Source: Kingdonia uniflora
Taxonomy: Eukaryota; Streptophyta; Magnoliopsida; Ranunculales; Circaeasteraceae
DNA length: 64,000 bases
Assembly (NCBI GenBank): GCA_014058105.1
Contig: JACGCM010002205.1
Coordinates: 1,798,001-1,862,000 of the forward strand
Direction: 5' to 3'
Shown here: positions 10,201 to 21,663 of the stretch, piece by piece
How the letters are laid out: every line of letters starts with the position of its first letter
How positions within the stretch are numbered: position 1 is the first letter of the stretch
The notes under the pieces: generated by a model
Databases searched by the model: none
Seen by the model: only the letters and a program-made list of their open reading frames with translations
Told to the model about the DNA's origin: nothing
Program-made: the position numbers and the translations under genes

Positions 10201-11229
10201 AAACTTTACACGCCATGTGGAGTTTAATCAATTCTCATTCAACTTTGCGAACAATGTTATATTATGTGCTACAAACTATGAAATATTTGGTGACGCAAAG
10301 AGTTAGCTTATCTTGTTTGTGGTGGAAAGAAAGAATAGAGCTGCTTGTTGATAATGAGGTTAAGAGATATGCAAGTCCGTGAAAAGCCAAATGTCTACCA
10401 TGTTAAAATGTTTGAGGGAAATCATGTAACTATTGGTATTAGAGCTGGAGGTTCTATCTCAAAACCAATTGGCTATGAGAGGAGTAGCCCCAGGATCTTA
10501 TATTTTGAGGTGCAAGGCTCTATGTATCCAATGTGGAAGTATTTATCTCACACACGCCCTCACGTGTGGCGTGATTTTTAAGCTCAACACATGGACGTTT
10601 ATTTGGGTGACATGGAATAGCATGTGGGCCAAGGGGCTCGACACATGAATGAAAGGCCTGCTCTGATACCATATACCATATTAGAACTGGAGGTTCCATC
10701 TTAAAACCAATTGGCCATGAGAGGAGTAGCCCAAGACCTTATATTTTATGGCGCAAGGCTCGATGTGTCCAATGTAGGACTATTTATCTTAACAGTTGGG
10801 GAACATCATTGCCTGGTTTTTTAGGGATGTCCAGTCCAGTTAAGGAGCCTAACTTCTCCGGATTATGAGGCTTCATCCACAATATTTTGCAACTTAGGCA
10901 AGCATTTAAGTCATCTATTACCGAGTTAGAAAAATAACATAAAATTTATCCTTTAGTATTTTCTTCATTCTTACTTCTATTCTATTCTGTTTTTTTTTTC
11001 TTTTTTTGAAACCTTACATTCTATTTTTCTTTGTGTCATGCTCTATATCGATATAGATAAGACCCGAATCGATTATCTCACACTAAATACAGCACTCTTC
11101 CTGTATATTGATTCTTCCCTTGTTGATAAACAACCCTTTGCATGACAGGACCTGATGCATCATATTGGTCTATACATGGCTAAGGGGAGAGGAGCAAAGG
11201 TAGTACATGAAGTTTCACTACTACCATGA
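7202..11229 (+). CDS. NIC1: Nicotinamidase (four exons, 246 aa)
   Basis: Hydrolyses nicotinamide to nicotinic acid and ammonia in the NAD salvage pathway, in the cytosol or nucleus. Exons are 7202-7357, 8297-8614, 8698-8883 and 11149-11229; all introns are GT-AG and the coding length is divisible by three. It is a single isochorismatase-fold domain of the usual plant length (about 244 aa). Visible active-site residues are D39 (VLVDVINGF), K129 (RRKYCIDGF) and C169 (GICTDICV); metal ligands are likely D87, H89 and H96, with PPHC at 99-102 also conserved. The start was chosen because it gives the family's N-terminus and length. Intron 3 is enlarged (2265 bp) and carries a TRIM. No disabling change is seen. 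It is convergent with the NET2 pseudogene. The symbol is by resemblance to the Arabidopsis cytosolic enzyme. Confidence 0.93.
8884..10436 (+). other. Rest of nicotinamidase intron 3
   Basis: AT-rich intron sequence upstream of the TRIM. Short open frames are present, but none resembles a known protein. The stretch about 9120-10340 has the composition of an old repeat, but no termini were found. Confidence 0.5.
10437..10794 (-). mobile_element. TRIM (terminal-repeat retrotransposon in miniature), 358 bp, in intron 3
   Basis: Two direct repeats of 116 bp each (10437-10552 and 10679-10794) flank a 126-bp interior. Just inside the repeat that is upstream on the minus strand, TGGTATCAGAGC (10660-10671, minus) matches the initiator tRNA-Met primer site. 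A G-rich run precedes the other repeat. The flanks ATTGG (10432-10436) and GTTGG (10795-10799) differ by one base and are a plausible aged duplication. There is no coding capacity. It probably splices out with the intron. Confidence 0.8.
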
Positions 11230-12339
11230 TGGTCCACCAACTCCAACTCGTTCTGCTTTTGTACAGACCTACCGATAACTGCGAAGGTGTTTCGTGTAGT
11301 ATGTCCTTTTATTTTCTATTTTCCAAGAATATATCAATACATATTTATTGAGAAATAGTTATTGCTTTTCTGTATTGTTTGACACCATATACGTTTATAT
11401 GTCTAGTAGGCAAATACTACTATTTTCTAGTAAATTGTCAATAATGTGAAAGTATAGCCAATATGTTTACCATTAGACTTCGAGAACGGTCACATTTTAT
11501 TTTAACTTTTACTGGATAGATAGATAAACTGATATTTAGGATCACCCCGTGCGTAATTACTGCAACACGGCATTAGATCTACCAGATAGACCGCCTTGAT
11601 TGGAATGATATGATAAAGTTGTTGACATGTGTGTTGGTGGCTGACAAGGTTGTACCTGTTGGCTACAGGATGCAGCAAAGGACGTGTCCCATTTCAATTG
11701 TGAGTGCAGCCTTCTAGAATCTTTGCTTATTTGTTTCTAAGCCTGTGGGGCATAATTGACCTTCTGCTTCTTGAAACATTATTTTAACCCTTAGGTTCGT
11801 TAAAGAGTTTTAGTATCATATATTGCCACCCAGTTTCAGCTTAAGTATAATATGGTATTTGTAACTTCGTGTAACATTTTTATGGAAAGAGTGGTATGAT
11901 ACATGTAGTATGCACAGTTCGTGGAGTGGTTTGATTCTATGTCAAATGACCTATCAATAAAGGTTGATGTGGGCTAAATTTGTTCACGAGTTTTGACAGT
12001 TCAAATTACGAAGAGTGTACAATGTGAACAACGGTAAAGAGACTAAAATAGAATATGTGAAAGTTAATAACACCATAATTGTAGGAGAGTTATAGACGTT
12101 TAACCGATATAGGTATTCTTTACTGTGGTTAAGGTCTAGCTTAGAACCAGATTATAAACAAACCTTGAATGTTCCGCCTGAAAAAAAAAATTGGAAAAAC
12201 AAAAAGAAAAAAACCCTCCTGATTCTACTCACATAAAAATAGGAAAAAAAAAAACAATGTTTTTAAGCGAAAGATAATAACCTTTAAGAAAATTCAATAA
12301 GATTATGATGTGATTCAACTTAAATTAGAAACTTACCTT
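11230..12339. other. Intergenic region between convergent genes
   Basis: Holds the 3' untranslated region of the nicotinamidase gene (+) and the 3' flank of the NET2-like pseudogene (-). AT-rich; no further gene, RNA or element was recognised. A-rich runs occur near 12180-12260. Confidence 0.5.
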
Positions 12340-12833
12340 TCAGATCGCTACATTATTATCGTAATGCGGGTTCATGCATGCGAATATTGATCTCTTATGA
12401 GTTTTTTGCTTTAAGCCAAAGATGAATGAGCGCAAAGGACCTCTAATCCGGCTCGTTGAGTGCCTCATATTGGAGTCATGGTTCCTTGTGTTTTCATTTA
12501 TCTTTGATATCATCTTCTCAAGGTCGAACTGAAGTCCCCTCGCCCGATCTAGACCTATTTGCAGATCATATGCAACCTTGTTATTCTCTTGTACCGTGCT
12601 CAGAATCTCCCCTTGGAACAGTGCAGCTTTATAATTAGTCTCCACATCTATTGTAGTCAATATCTCTTCTTGTATATTGCACAGAGATGACAATCTAGTC
12701 TGCAATTCATCCTTTAGTAACATGTTCTGTGCCAGCCAGATCGATATTTCACTCTGTATCTCTCTCAGGTGTTTGTAGATTTCACGGGCATCTGCGTTTA
12801 AAGAATGGTCTGTTTTAGTAGTAGTTCTCTCTT

Positions 12834-13643
12834 TGTGACGACCTACCGAACGCCGGCCAAATTTACCCGAGCGTTTTGAGTTCTGTCCGAATGTATTTGT
12901 TCTCTATATCCTAATATAGCAGCACGCCAAGTTTCGTCGCAATCGGATTCAGTTAAGGGGGCGAAAAGGTCCAGTACGCTTCGTCTCATGTTTTAACGTT
13001 TCCTTTTGGAAGTTGACTATTTACTTAGTAGCTATATTAAGGAGGAACCTTGGTCCGATCCTCCCCATGACTAAAAGAGCTTTAATGCTTGGTCATCAAG
13101 GACCCCGGCTCATGGACTATCTACAAGGGATAGTTATGAGTTCTCCTAGGCCTAGGGTAGGCTAGGGGACATTGCCTCGCAATGCGGGCCGGTTTTCATT
13201 AGAGGGCTTCATATGGCGCCGCTATGCCCCGCGGGCTATCCGAGATGCACCGCCCCTTTCAGATGGACAGTATAATTAGTCCAGGCTCGTCGCCCCTTGA
13301 GATATGAGTCCCTAAGGTGGAAACCGGCATATTGAGCTACCCTGATCCGCTACAGGACAGGTGTGCTTCCGTATCTCGCGCGCGTCGTGAGAGATTACGC
13401 TGTAGGGATTATTGAGGGAACCTTCAGCGTTGTTGCCTTTACTGAATACATATTCAATGACCCCTCACGAGTATCCAGGATAATCCGGATGTCGCTCTAG
13501 CATCCGTGGGTTGTATGCCACTGGCGCGCCGCGCCGGTGAAGATGGCTGGTACACGCCGATCTCGCGTCCGTGTACGCCGCACGGTCCCGTATTCCGCTG
13601 CACTCCGGGAACTGTAGAGTCGGTCCCGGCTAGGGCCGTGTCA
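12834..13643 (+). repeat. 5' LTR of the LARD-like element (810 bp)
   Basis: Ends at CCGTGTCA, immediately followed by GT and the primer site. Reads as identical to 16585-17394. It holds the GC-rich palindromic stretch TGGCGCGCCGCGCC at about 13521-13534. Confidence 0.93.
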
Positions 13644-13645
13644 GT

Positions 13646-13657
13646 TGGTATCAGAGC
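13646..13657 (+). other. Primer binding site, initiator tRNA-Met
   Basis: TGGTATCAGAGC lies two bases inside the 5' LTR and is complementary to the 3' end of plant initiator tRNA-Met. Confidence 0.9.
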
Positions 13658-15354
13658 GAGAATAGCTTGTTGAAGCTTAGCTCTTGAGTTGGTAGAACGT
13701 GGATGGATTGTGCCTACGTCTGCCAGAGCTAGACAGAGTTGGGTCTAGGCTTATCCGAGCAAGGCTTGCTGGGAGTTTGCTTGTCAGAGCGTAGATGGGT
13801 TGTGCCTACGTCCGTCGGAGTAAACGGAGTAATGATTCCCGAGTTGGTAGTATGGGTTACCCATTTGGCTGTTGTTCTCTCCAGAGCCGTAGTTGCTCCC
13901 TAGAGATGTTCCAAGCACCGTTGTGAACGCTTGTAGAGTGTGTTGCCTACATGTCAGTCGATATTGGACGCAAGAGAAAGGCTCCATATCCGAGCGCGAG
14001 ATTGCTCAAGTTAAATGTGCTTTGGACAGTGACGCTAAGAGGAGGATTGAGATTGTGTTGGACGCGATGATCTATATCGTTGGTTGTCTCTAGAAGGCTG
14101 ATCAGTGTCGCAGATGCTCTATGAAGAATAGTAATAGAGCGATCTAGCAGGTTGTTATTGCATTCGGTCCGTATCCGCGCTGCGAAGTTTAGTAACAGTT
14201 GTGATCAAGGACGATGCCCCTCAGCAGAGATCGATATGGTCAGTGTCCGTTGCCGAGTACTTTCGTGTGGAAGCCGCGATGCTTGGTTTGGTTGGAATTC
14301 CTTAGTGTCTACTAAAGATTGAAGAATCCTGAGAGATACTCGTTGTGATTGTCCTGAGTTGGACATTGAGACATTCCAGAGGTGAATGTCATGCGCCGAA
14401 GATGAAGCGGCATGAAGTAAGAGATGAAGACATGGTTTGGGTCCCGAGTTTGCACACAGTGATATCGTCAGGTAGACGTCGAAGGCAGAGTGATTCGTTA
14501 TGACGCGACATGAACTGCGACCTCCCAGATGGGTTGTCGCTGTCCGCAGTTGGTCCCCAGATACTTGGGACCTTGCTTTGATCACTCCAAGAAGGCAAGT
14601 TGCCGAGTGATGTTTGTTCTCTGGCTCCGAGGTGAGTTTCAGGTTTGTCGGCGTTCGAGTGCTCTAGCCGAGTTGATCCATGTTGTTCCACATGGTGGTT
14701 CTGGGTCATTTTAAGCTCTCAGATGGAAGACTCACGTTTCCGAAGGTTAGTAAGTTACGTGGTTGTCGCAGAACAGAGTTGAGCTTCAGTCAGTTGTGCG
14801 GGTTACCTCAGACATGATCTCAGATGGAGATTGCTCTAGGGTGAAAGATCCTGAGCGGAATTGGATGTTAGTTTCCCAATTCCTTATCACTTGGTGGTTG
14901 GCGGTAGGGATAGAGTGCCCGCGCCTTGTTCTTTGTTTGTATCGATGGAGTGTCTTTAGAAGACCACATCTCAGTGACCGTTAGAGTTGGCTGCGTTTGT
15001 TGAAGCTAGTTCAAGAGACAGAGAATGGCTACGCTTCAGTTAAAGATGATTGCGACAGTATGAAGGTTGGTCTCCGCGAGTTTGATAGCAGTTGGACATG
15101 GCAAGCCAACGAGCTCAGGGCGATAGGTACAGTGACAGTATCTTGTTCCCAAGTTCCCCAAGTACTCAGGTTGGAGTAGGGATGTAGAGATGGAGAAACG
15201 CTTCAGTAGTCCGTCAGTTATATGTCACAGCTTTGTTCTCGACGCGGACGTCGAGCTTATCGAGTGTGGGAAGAGCTGTAAGTTGTGACGCAGATGTACG
15301 CAGGTTCCAGCAAGGGTCACCACCACCAGAGTTTGGCAAGTACAGATGCCAATG

Positions 15355-15455
15355 TTAAGTCCTCGTTAGAGAAGAGGCATTGAGAAGTCCTCGTCAGAGA
15401 AGAGGCATTGAGAAGTCCTCGTCAGAGAAGAGGCATTGGGAAGTCCTCCTTGGAG
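15355..15455 (+). repeat. 28-bp tandem repeat, about 3.5 copies, inside the LARD-like element
   Basis: The unit AGAAGTCCTCGTCAGAGAAG plus GCATTG recurs with period 28 from about 15358 (units begin CCTCG at 15361, 15389 and 15417). The copies differ by one or two bases. A related pair of GCGGTAGGGA/ACCCGCGCCT repeats is seen at about 14901, 15685 and 15737. Confidence 0.75.
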
Positions 15456-16570
15456 AGTGAGGCAGATTAGAGTCCTCCGGAGTGGAGAGACCTTTGGGGA
15501 CGCCGGAGTGGCGATCACCCTTCCTGCAGCCAAGTTAGGTGCAGATGCCATCTAGCGTAACATGGGTTAGATGATGGCCTACTACGAAGTGGTAGAGCAG
15601 AAACGCGGCTGCACAGATAGATGTCTCATGGGTTTTAGAAGTTCACACAGAACGCCTATATGGCGGACCTCGATGGTTAGCTGGCGGTAGGGAATAGAGT
15701 ACCCGCGCCTAGATAGGCTGCCTCGATGGTTTTGTTGGCGGTAGGGAACAGAGTACCCGCGCCTCGTGGAGAGTATGCTACCTTCTAGGAGCTACCCTCC
15801 CTCGCCCAAGTGAACAATGAGTACCAGTTCAGTTCTATACTGGTAAGGCTAGAGTGCCGCATCTTGATGTTGTATCCCCGATGGTCCGTAAGAAGGGCGG
15901 ACAAGGTTGGAAGACCTTCGCGGAGTTGATTGAAGGGCAGTCAGGCAATTCAGTGTGCGGCAGATGTTCCGTGCAGTTGGGGTGAGTTACCCCTTTGTTT
16001 TAGAAGACTTGCTCCTTGCCACTCGCAGATGAAGAGTGAAGTTTGAAGCCGAGATTCACAGAAGATTGAACTCTCGAGCAGCGAAGGCATTGTGCGACTT
16101 GGAAGTGAGCGCACTTTTGGACGGGATTGGAGATATCCTCGTCGGGCTGTCCGGAGGAGACGCCCTTGGTTTGTCGAGAAGAGCGACATTCCACAGTGTC
16201 AGGGGAGAAGGCGCTTTGCAGCAGGATGCAGCGCATTTCAGAGGGCGCGATGCTAGAGTGCGCCGCCCATACATTTTTTCAGAAGGTTTGAGACCAAGAG
16301 ACAATACCCAGAGGAGAAGGAAGACTCCAGTCGTATGAAGGTTCGGTCACTACGCACTTCAGTTGGAATGGGCGAAGTTAAGGTTCAGTTCTGAAGACAC
16401 AGTTGTCAGCATCGAGACTAGCAGTTGGGCTCAGTATCCGCTAGTACAGAAGAAGATATAGTACTCTGAACTAAGTGCGGGAGAGTTGTTGGTTTCTTGT
16501 AGATGCAGAAGATTGAATCCTTGCAGAGCCGTGTTGGCGATGGTCCTCGACGAGGACGTCGAGATTATTT

Positions 16571-16584
16571 TAAGTGCGGGAGGG
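16571..16584 (+). other. Polypurine tract of the LARD-like element
   Basis: TAAGTGCGGGAGGG lies directly before the 3' LTR. The position and purine content fit a plus-strand primer. Confidence 0.75.
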
Positions 16585-17394
16585 TGTGACGACCTACCGA
16601 ACGCCGGCCAAATTTACCCGAGCGTTTTGAGTTCTGTCCGAATGTATTTGTTCTCTATATCCTAATATAGCAGCACGCCAAGTTTCGTCGCAATCGGATT
16701 CAGTTAAGGGGGCGAAAAGGTCCAGTACGCTTCGTCTCATGTTTTAACGTTTCCTTTTGGAAGTTGACTATTTACTTAGTAGCTATATTAAGGAGGAACC
16801 TTGGTCCGATCCTCCCCATGACTAAAAGAGCTTTAATGCTTGGTCATCAAGGACCCCGGCTCATGGACTATCTACAAGGGATAGTTATGAGTTCTCCTAG
16901 GCCTAGGGTAGGCTAGGGGACATTGCCTCGCAATGCGGGCCGGTTTTCATTAGAGGGCTTCATATGGCGCCGCTATGCCCCGCGGGCTATCCGAGATGCA
17001 CCGCCCCTTTCAGATGGACAGTATAATTAGTCCAGGCTCGTCGCCCCTTGAGATATGAGTCCCTAAGGTGGAAACCGGCATATTGAGCTACCCTGATCCG
17101 CTACAGGACAGGTGTGCTTCCGTATCTCGCGCGCGTCGTGAGAGATTACGCTGTAGGGATTATTGAGGGAACCTTCAGCGTTGTTGCCTTTACTGAATAC
17201 ATATTCAATGACCCCTCACGAGTATCCAGGATAATCCGGATGTCGCTCTAGCATCCGTGGGTTGTATGCCACTGGCGCGCCGCGCCGGTGAAGATGGCTG
17301 GTACACGCCGATCTCGCGTCCGTGTACGCCGCACGGTCCCGTATTCCGCTGCACTCCGGGAACTGTAGAGTCGGTCCCGGCTAGGGCCGTGTCA
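16585..17394 (+). repeat. 3' LTR of the LARD-like element (810 bp)
   Basis: Base-for-base the same as the 5' LTR on reading. Followed by CTCTT (17395-17399) and then NET2-like coding sequence. Confidence 0.93.
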
Positions 17395-19821
17395 CTCTTG
17401 CTTCTCATTCTTCTTCATTTTCAAAAATTCAGTTTGTAGATCATCTATTGCCATTTGGAATTTCTGTATTTGATGGAAAGATGTGCTAAACCTCAGCCAA
17501 AATTCAAGGTTCTCCTCTAAAAGTTCATCAATGCTCCTTCTAAATTTCTCTTCCATTTTTAAGATACCTTGAGATTCATTTGTAAGAATCACCTTGAACT
17601 TTTCTTCTTCTGTTATGGCGGCGACTGTTGCAGCTTCATCTAGTCTTGTTGTGGCTTCACTGCTTTGAACCTCCAATTTTGTCAGATGTGTATTTCTATG
17701 ACATTTTGATTGCAAAAAGTTCAGCTCCTGACGTAAAGATTTGATTTCCTCATCTTTCATGTTGTTGGAGCTCTCTAGTTCTCTTATCTGCACCATTGTC
17801 TCAAGTATGTGGGTTTCTTGGATAAGAGGAATGGAACTCAATAACCCATCAAATATCTCAGCCCCATCTGTTGGATCACCCAATAGAGTTTGTTCTCTAG
17901 CTTCTTGGTTATCAGTGGACTCGGTCTCTTCATACAGATGTTTCACACACTTCAGATTTTCAGAAAGATGATTGAGGTTGCAATGTGCTTTAGTAAAATG
18001 TGTTTGTATGACGTGGTTTTGATCTCCAACATTCTTGTTATGTTTTTGAATCCCATGCAGTTTTTCCTCCAGTTCTCTTAGTTTTGCGCTTAAGTTGATG
18101 TCTTTTAAAGGAGTAACCTTATCTTCTTCCAAAGTCCGCAAATGCTCCTGAAGCTCATCATTTTCTGTTCTCAATTTCTTTATTAGAGCCGCCTGAGACG
18201 AGACCGCACTTTCCAAATTGATTGTTTTGGTTACGAATTCGTCAATTTTCTCTATCAGCTCTGTCACAGTTGAAGTTACATCAGTGTCGATCTTCAGATG
18301 TTCCCTGATTTTGTCACTGATCAACTCTGCTTGAACCTCATCCATTGTTTCCTTCTTGGAGAGATCCCCGTTATCATTCTGATTGAGAAGGCATTCATCC
18401 TTCAGGTTCAGGGCTCCCAACTTTCTCGTTGGCAACCTCCATACGTTGGTACTCAACTCTTGCTTCTTTGACTGATATCTCTTGTTTCTCCTGAAGTTGG
18501 TTTAAGGTTCCTTGACATGACTTCAAGGCTGTGTTTGCCATTAAAGTACAAGCCTCATCATCCTCAATGATTTTGCTGATGTTATACTCATCTTGTAAGC
18601 TACAAATTTTTTATTGCATTTCTGTTATTGACTTCTCAATTTCCCAGTACTTTTCAAGCCTACATTCATAGGAGATCTTAACAAATTCCCTCTCGGTCTG
18701 TATAGCTAAAATCCCTTTCTGAAGCTTATCGATCGCTTCAAGTGTCTCAGCTTTGCTTGTCTTTGAACTACTAGTAGTAGTCATTGTGTTGGTCTTCTTT
18801 GATACTTTCTTTGGGAACTTTGGGACCTGGGGGATATTTGCTTTTGGGATTTTGATGGGTTCAAGAGAGTGTGCAGGCATCTTCAGAGAATCTTCCTCCT
18901 CTTCTTGTTCCATTGTAACTTGAACTTGTTCTGGGTAGACCTTGGCAATAGTGTGGTTGGCATTTTGTAAATCTCCTGATATGTGATCATACCTCTCGGC
19001 TAAAGCACGGTAAGCCCGATAAGACTCTTCTACAAATTTTATCAGTTCCGGCCTCTTTCTATAGTACATCTATGCTCGCTTGGCAAAGGTGTCTCTATCC
19101 TCATCAATGAATTCGGATTGAAGCAGATCCGGTCCGAATCCGATCCATTGGCAGCCCTACTTAGATCCAGAAGAGGTACACGTTCATCTTATCTTGAACG
19201 CTACACAGAAATCAGGAAAAAAGAGAGGAAAAACAATGCCTAAGAATTTTGGGGAAAGTCTTTTTGGCCACAAAATATGTAGAGTTTTACCTTTAGTAAA
19301 ATGTTGAATCACAGTTTTGTCCGGTTTTGACGATTAGTGGAGCTGACGTGAAAAGGGTCTACTTTCTAGCATAGATCGTACGGTTTGAAATTTTAGTGAT
19401 TGGTCTGATGAACTTGGAACCTTTTTCTGAGATGCCATGTGGGGAGAAACTTAAATTTGCTGATCCTTAAGAAATCTGGCATGGGTTCTATGAGATGAGT
19501 CTAGTTCTACTAGGCCTCAATGAAAATAATATGAAAGTTATCAAAATGGATCAAGTATTGAATAACATACTTTGAATATCTAATATGAACTTTTCAGAAC
19601 AACAGATTTGTTATCATTCATTAATAACCACAATTACACTGAAAGTCTCAAAAGATATGCAGAAATGTTTGTTATAGAATCGATCCAATAGATTAATACT
19701 TGGATTGTTTAGTCAAGAAAAGCTTACCATGAAGATTTTCTTCGAGCCATTTTGACTGTTTTGTTCTGATGTGGCTTGCCCACCACGATGAGTATGCACT
19801 ACTTGCAGCTCTCTGCAACAT

Positions 19822-21519
19822 ATCTCTTCCCTAAGCGACTTAAACGTTGTGTAGAGTAAAACCTCTCTCACTCACACAAAAATCTTACAGTGAAGTCCCT
19901 CTATTTCTGTCTCTGTATTTCAGCAATCCACTATGATCAAAGCAGAAGAACAGAAGTTGCCAAGACTTGATGGAGAAACCTATGAAAATTAAAGAAGGGT
20001 CAATTGTGAGAGATAACATGTTATTCATTTAGTTGTCATACTCTTTTTTCTTTCACAAAAGCGGCCGACCCCCGGGACTTCTTTTTCATAATTTTGTTTA
20101 GTCTACAAATAAATAAATAAAACTTGAAAATCGTGACCAAGAATCCAACATATAAAGCGTTAAATGAGAAATAGGTAATTCCGTTGTAAGCGAGTAGGGA
20201 AGAATAAGATAAAGAGAGACATAGATGACATTAAGGAGGACCAAATTCAAAAATCAAAAATCAAAAATCAAAATCAAAGCTATCCTAAAAATCGAAGGAT
20301 CTAATAAAAGTACTTCAATGAGATTATTTCAGTGTGTTTCTAAATTAGCCTAGATCTATTTATCCTGGCACTCATAATAAAGTTTAAACCAAATGACAGT
20401 GATCTAGTAAAAAACACATCACATTAGGTGTCTTTTAGAGAGATCTTTTCGTGTTATATGATCTTTAATTTTTGGTTAGTAATCTTTCCATTGAGCTTGG
20501 CTCCTTGGAGGTTTCATGAACAGAATAAGAAGAAAAGATGTGTTGGGCAATATCAGTTTTTGGCTAGAAAGGCCAAGGAGTCTGACTACATTATACACGA
20601 CACGAGCAATGAAAACATTGATGAATTAATTGTAATATTTCCCAATCTTTGATAGGCCTGCCATGACGATGAACATTAGCTTTAAGCCTTTGACGGACCA
20701 CAAGTATCTGCTCAACTGGACCAGTTTTGGTCTTTCGTGGTGTGGGCTGTCTTTTCACGTGTCGTTGGAATTTGATTGTGGCTAAGGTATTTGGATCCTT
20801 TTAATGATCTGTTTGAATGTGGTACTTTTTCTTTACATTGAAGTTTTCCATGTATTCATTGTTATATCATGTCATTTGTTCTTTGTTGAGTTGATTATCT
20901 CGAATTATTTGAAAAGTGTGTTGAACTCCGACATACTGGACATCGAAAGGGCTAGGTTTAGTAACACTATTAAGTAGCAAACAAAGTCGATCTGATAAAT
21001 TTTCAAACTAAGTGGAAATTTCTATGGTCAAAATTTAGATTCTACCTTCAGTTGTGTTTGCGAATATTAATTTTGAATGGGGAATTTACATGCAATATGT
21101 TTAGTTCCGACATTTACTGTTCCTTAACTTCTGAAATTTCCTGAAAATGTGTCTAAGATGCCTTGTTATTGAGTCATAAGGGGGGTCCTTTGTTTTATTT
21201 AAAGGTTACACATATGGCTTCTCATGAAGCCAATAATATATCTAGGACTATGAGTTTGGTCTTGGGTGGAGGTTTTCTTACATATCAGAAAGCCAAAAAT
21301 TCTTAAAAGCTATTTTAAGTAAAGGAGAAGACACTACTTTTTTTTGTGGAAAGTCTCCATCGTGGCTAATTTATTAGACTCCAAATAAAGCTTATCGTCG
21401 AGATTGTGTGTGTTTTTTTTTCTTTTTATCTTTGTGAACTTTTGTAAGTAAATGCTCTTGAATTGTCTCATGCATGGACAGTCATTACCGAACACTATGG
21501 ATTTTTGCATATTTGACAG
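19822..21519. other. Upstream of the NET2-like pseudogene
   Basis: Contains the former NET2 promoter (minus) and then AT-rich DNA. An open stretch at 20428-20652 (+) has no recognisable family. A short TTCAAAAATCAAAAATCAAA simple repeat lies near 20245. No mobile-element termini were identified. Confidence 0.4.
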
Positions 21520-21663
21520 GCACCAATTTTCTTCCACCCATTGTTTCTAGTTGATCTTCGCGGCTACAGATTTGAAGAGGAAGAGATATTCACACCGCTG
21601 CTAAAACCTAATAGCTTCACCTGGGTTGGTAATGAAGTCCTGGAAGCTCATGCTGGGAAATGA
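21520..21663 (+). other. Exon-like open segment, 47 codons, unknown
   Basis: It starts after a clean acceptor (TTTGACAG) and reads in one frame to TGA 21661. The peptide contains FLVDLRGYRFEEEEIFTPLL and then KPNSFTWVGNEVLEAHAGK. Its coding-like composition, against AT-rich surroundings, suggests the last exon of a gene or a captured gene piece. No upstream exon could be joined to it and the family is not recognised. Confidence 0.3.

Larger units (their letters stand above)
12834..17394 (+). mobile_element. Non-autonomous LTR retrotransposon (LARD-like), identical LTRs, TSD CTCTT
   Basis: The two LTRs, 12834-13643 and 16585-17394, are 810 bp each and read as identical throughout. They start TGTGACGACC and end CCGTGTCA. 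CTCTT flanks both sides (12829-12833 and 17395-17399). Just inside are a primer site (13646-13657) and a purine tract (16571-16584) of the kind seen in Ty3/gypsy chromoviruses. The 2941-bp interior holds no recognisable gag or pol and no long ORF, so the element must have moved using another element's proteins. The interior is markedly GC-richer than the flanks. It sits in the last coding part of the NET2-like gene. Identical LTRs imply a recent insertion. Confidence 0.93.
12340..19821 (-). pseudogene. NET2/KIP1-like actin-binding protein gene, decayed and split by an LTR element
   Basis: NET2 proteins bind actin through an N-terminal NAB domain and carry long coiled coils; the subfamily is mainly pollen-expressed. 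Exon 1 is intact (19821-19728: MLQRAASSAYSSWWASHIRT..., donor GTAAGC). The start of exon 2 is missing, and similarity resumes at about 19110 (IDEDRDTFAKRA) before the MYYRKRPELIKF block. Lesions: TAG at about 19070, TAA at about 18616, and a one-base insertion near 18420. The coiled-coil region runs 18456-17395. An LTR element (12834-17394) then interrupts the reading frame; its removal restores the frame through to the family's C-terminal SFIFGLKQKT and SIFACMNPHY motifs, ending at 12340. With the insert removed the remaining reading frames total roughly 730 codons. The lesions pre-date or accompany the insertion. Family assignment is by recalled resemblance. Confidence 0.85.

Noticed and set aside
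10660..10671. Isolated tRNA gene remnant (TGGTATCAGAGC and its complement)
   Set aside because: Only the primer-site complement is present, at LTR-adjacent positions; no cloverleaf can be built around it. The same applies at 13646, 42579 and 61159.
13893..16340. Several open frames of 60-126 codons inside the LARD-like element
   Set aside because: They overlap on both strands in GC-rich DNA, share no gag or pol motif, and look like chance open frames.
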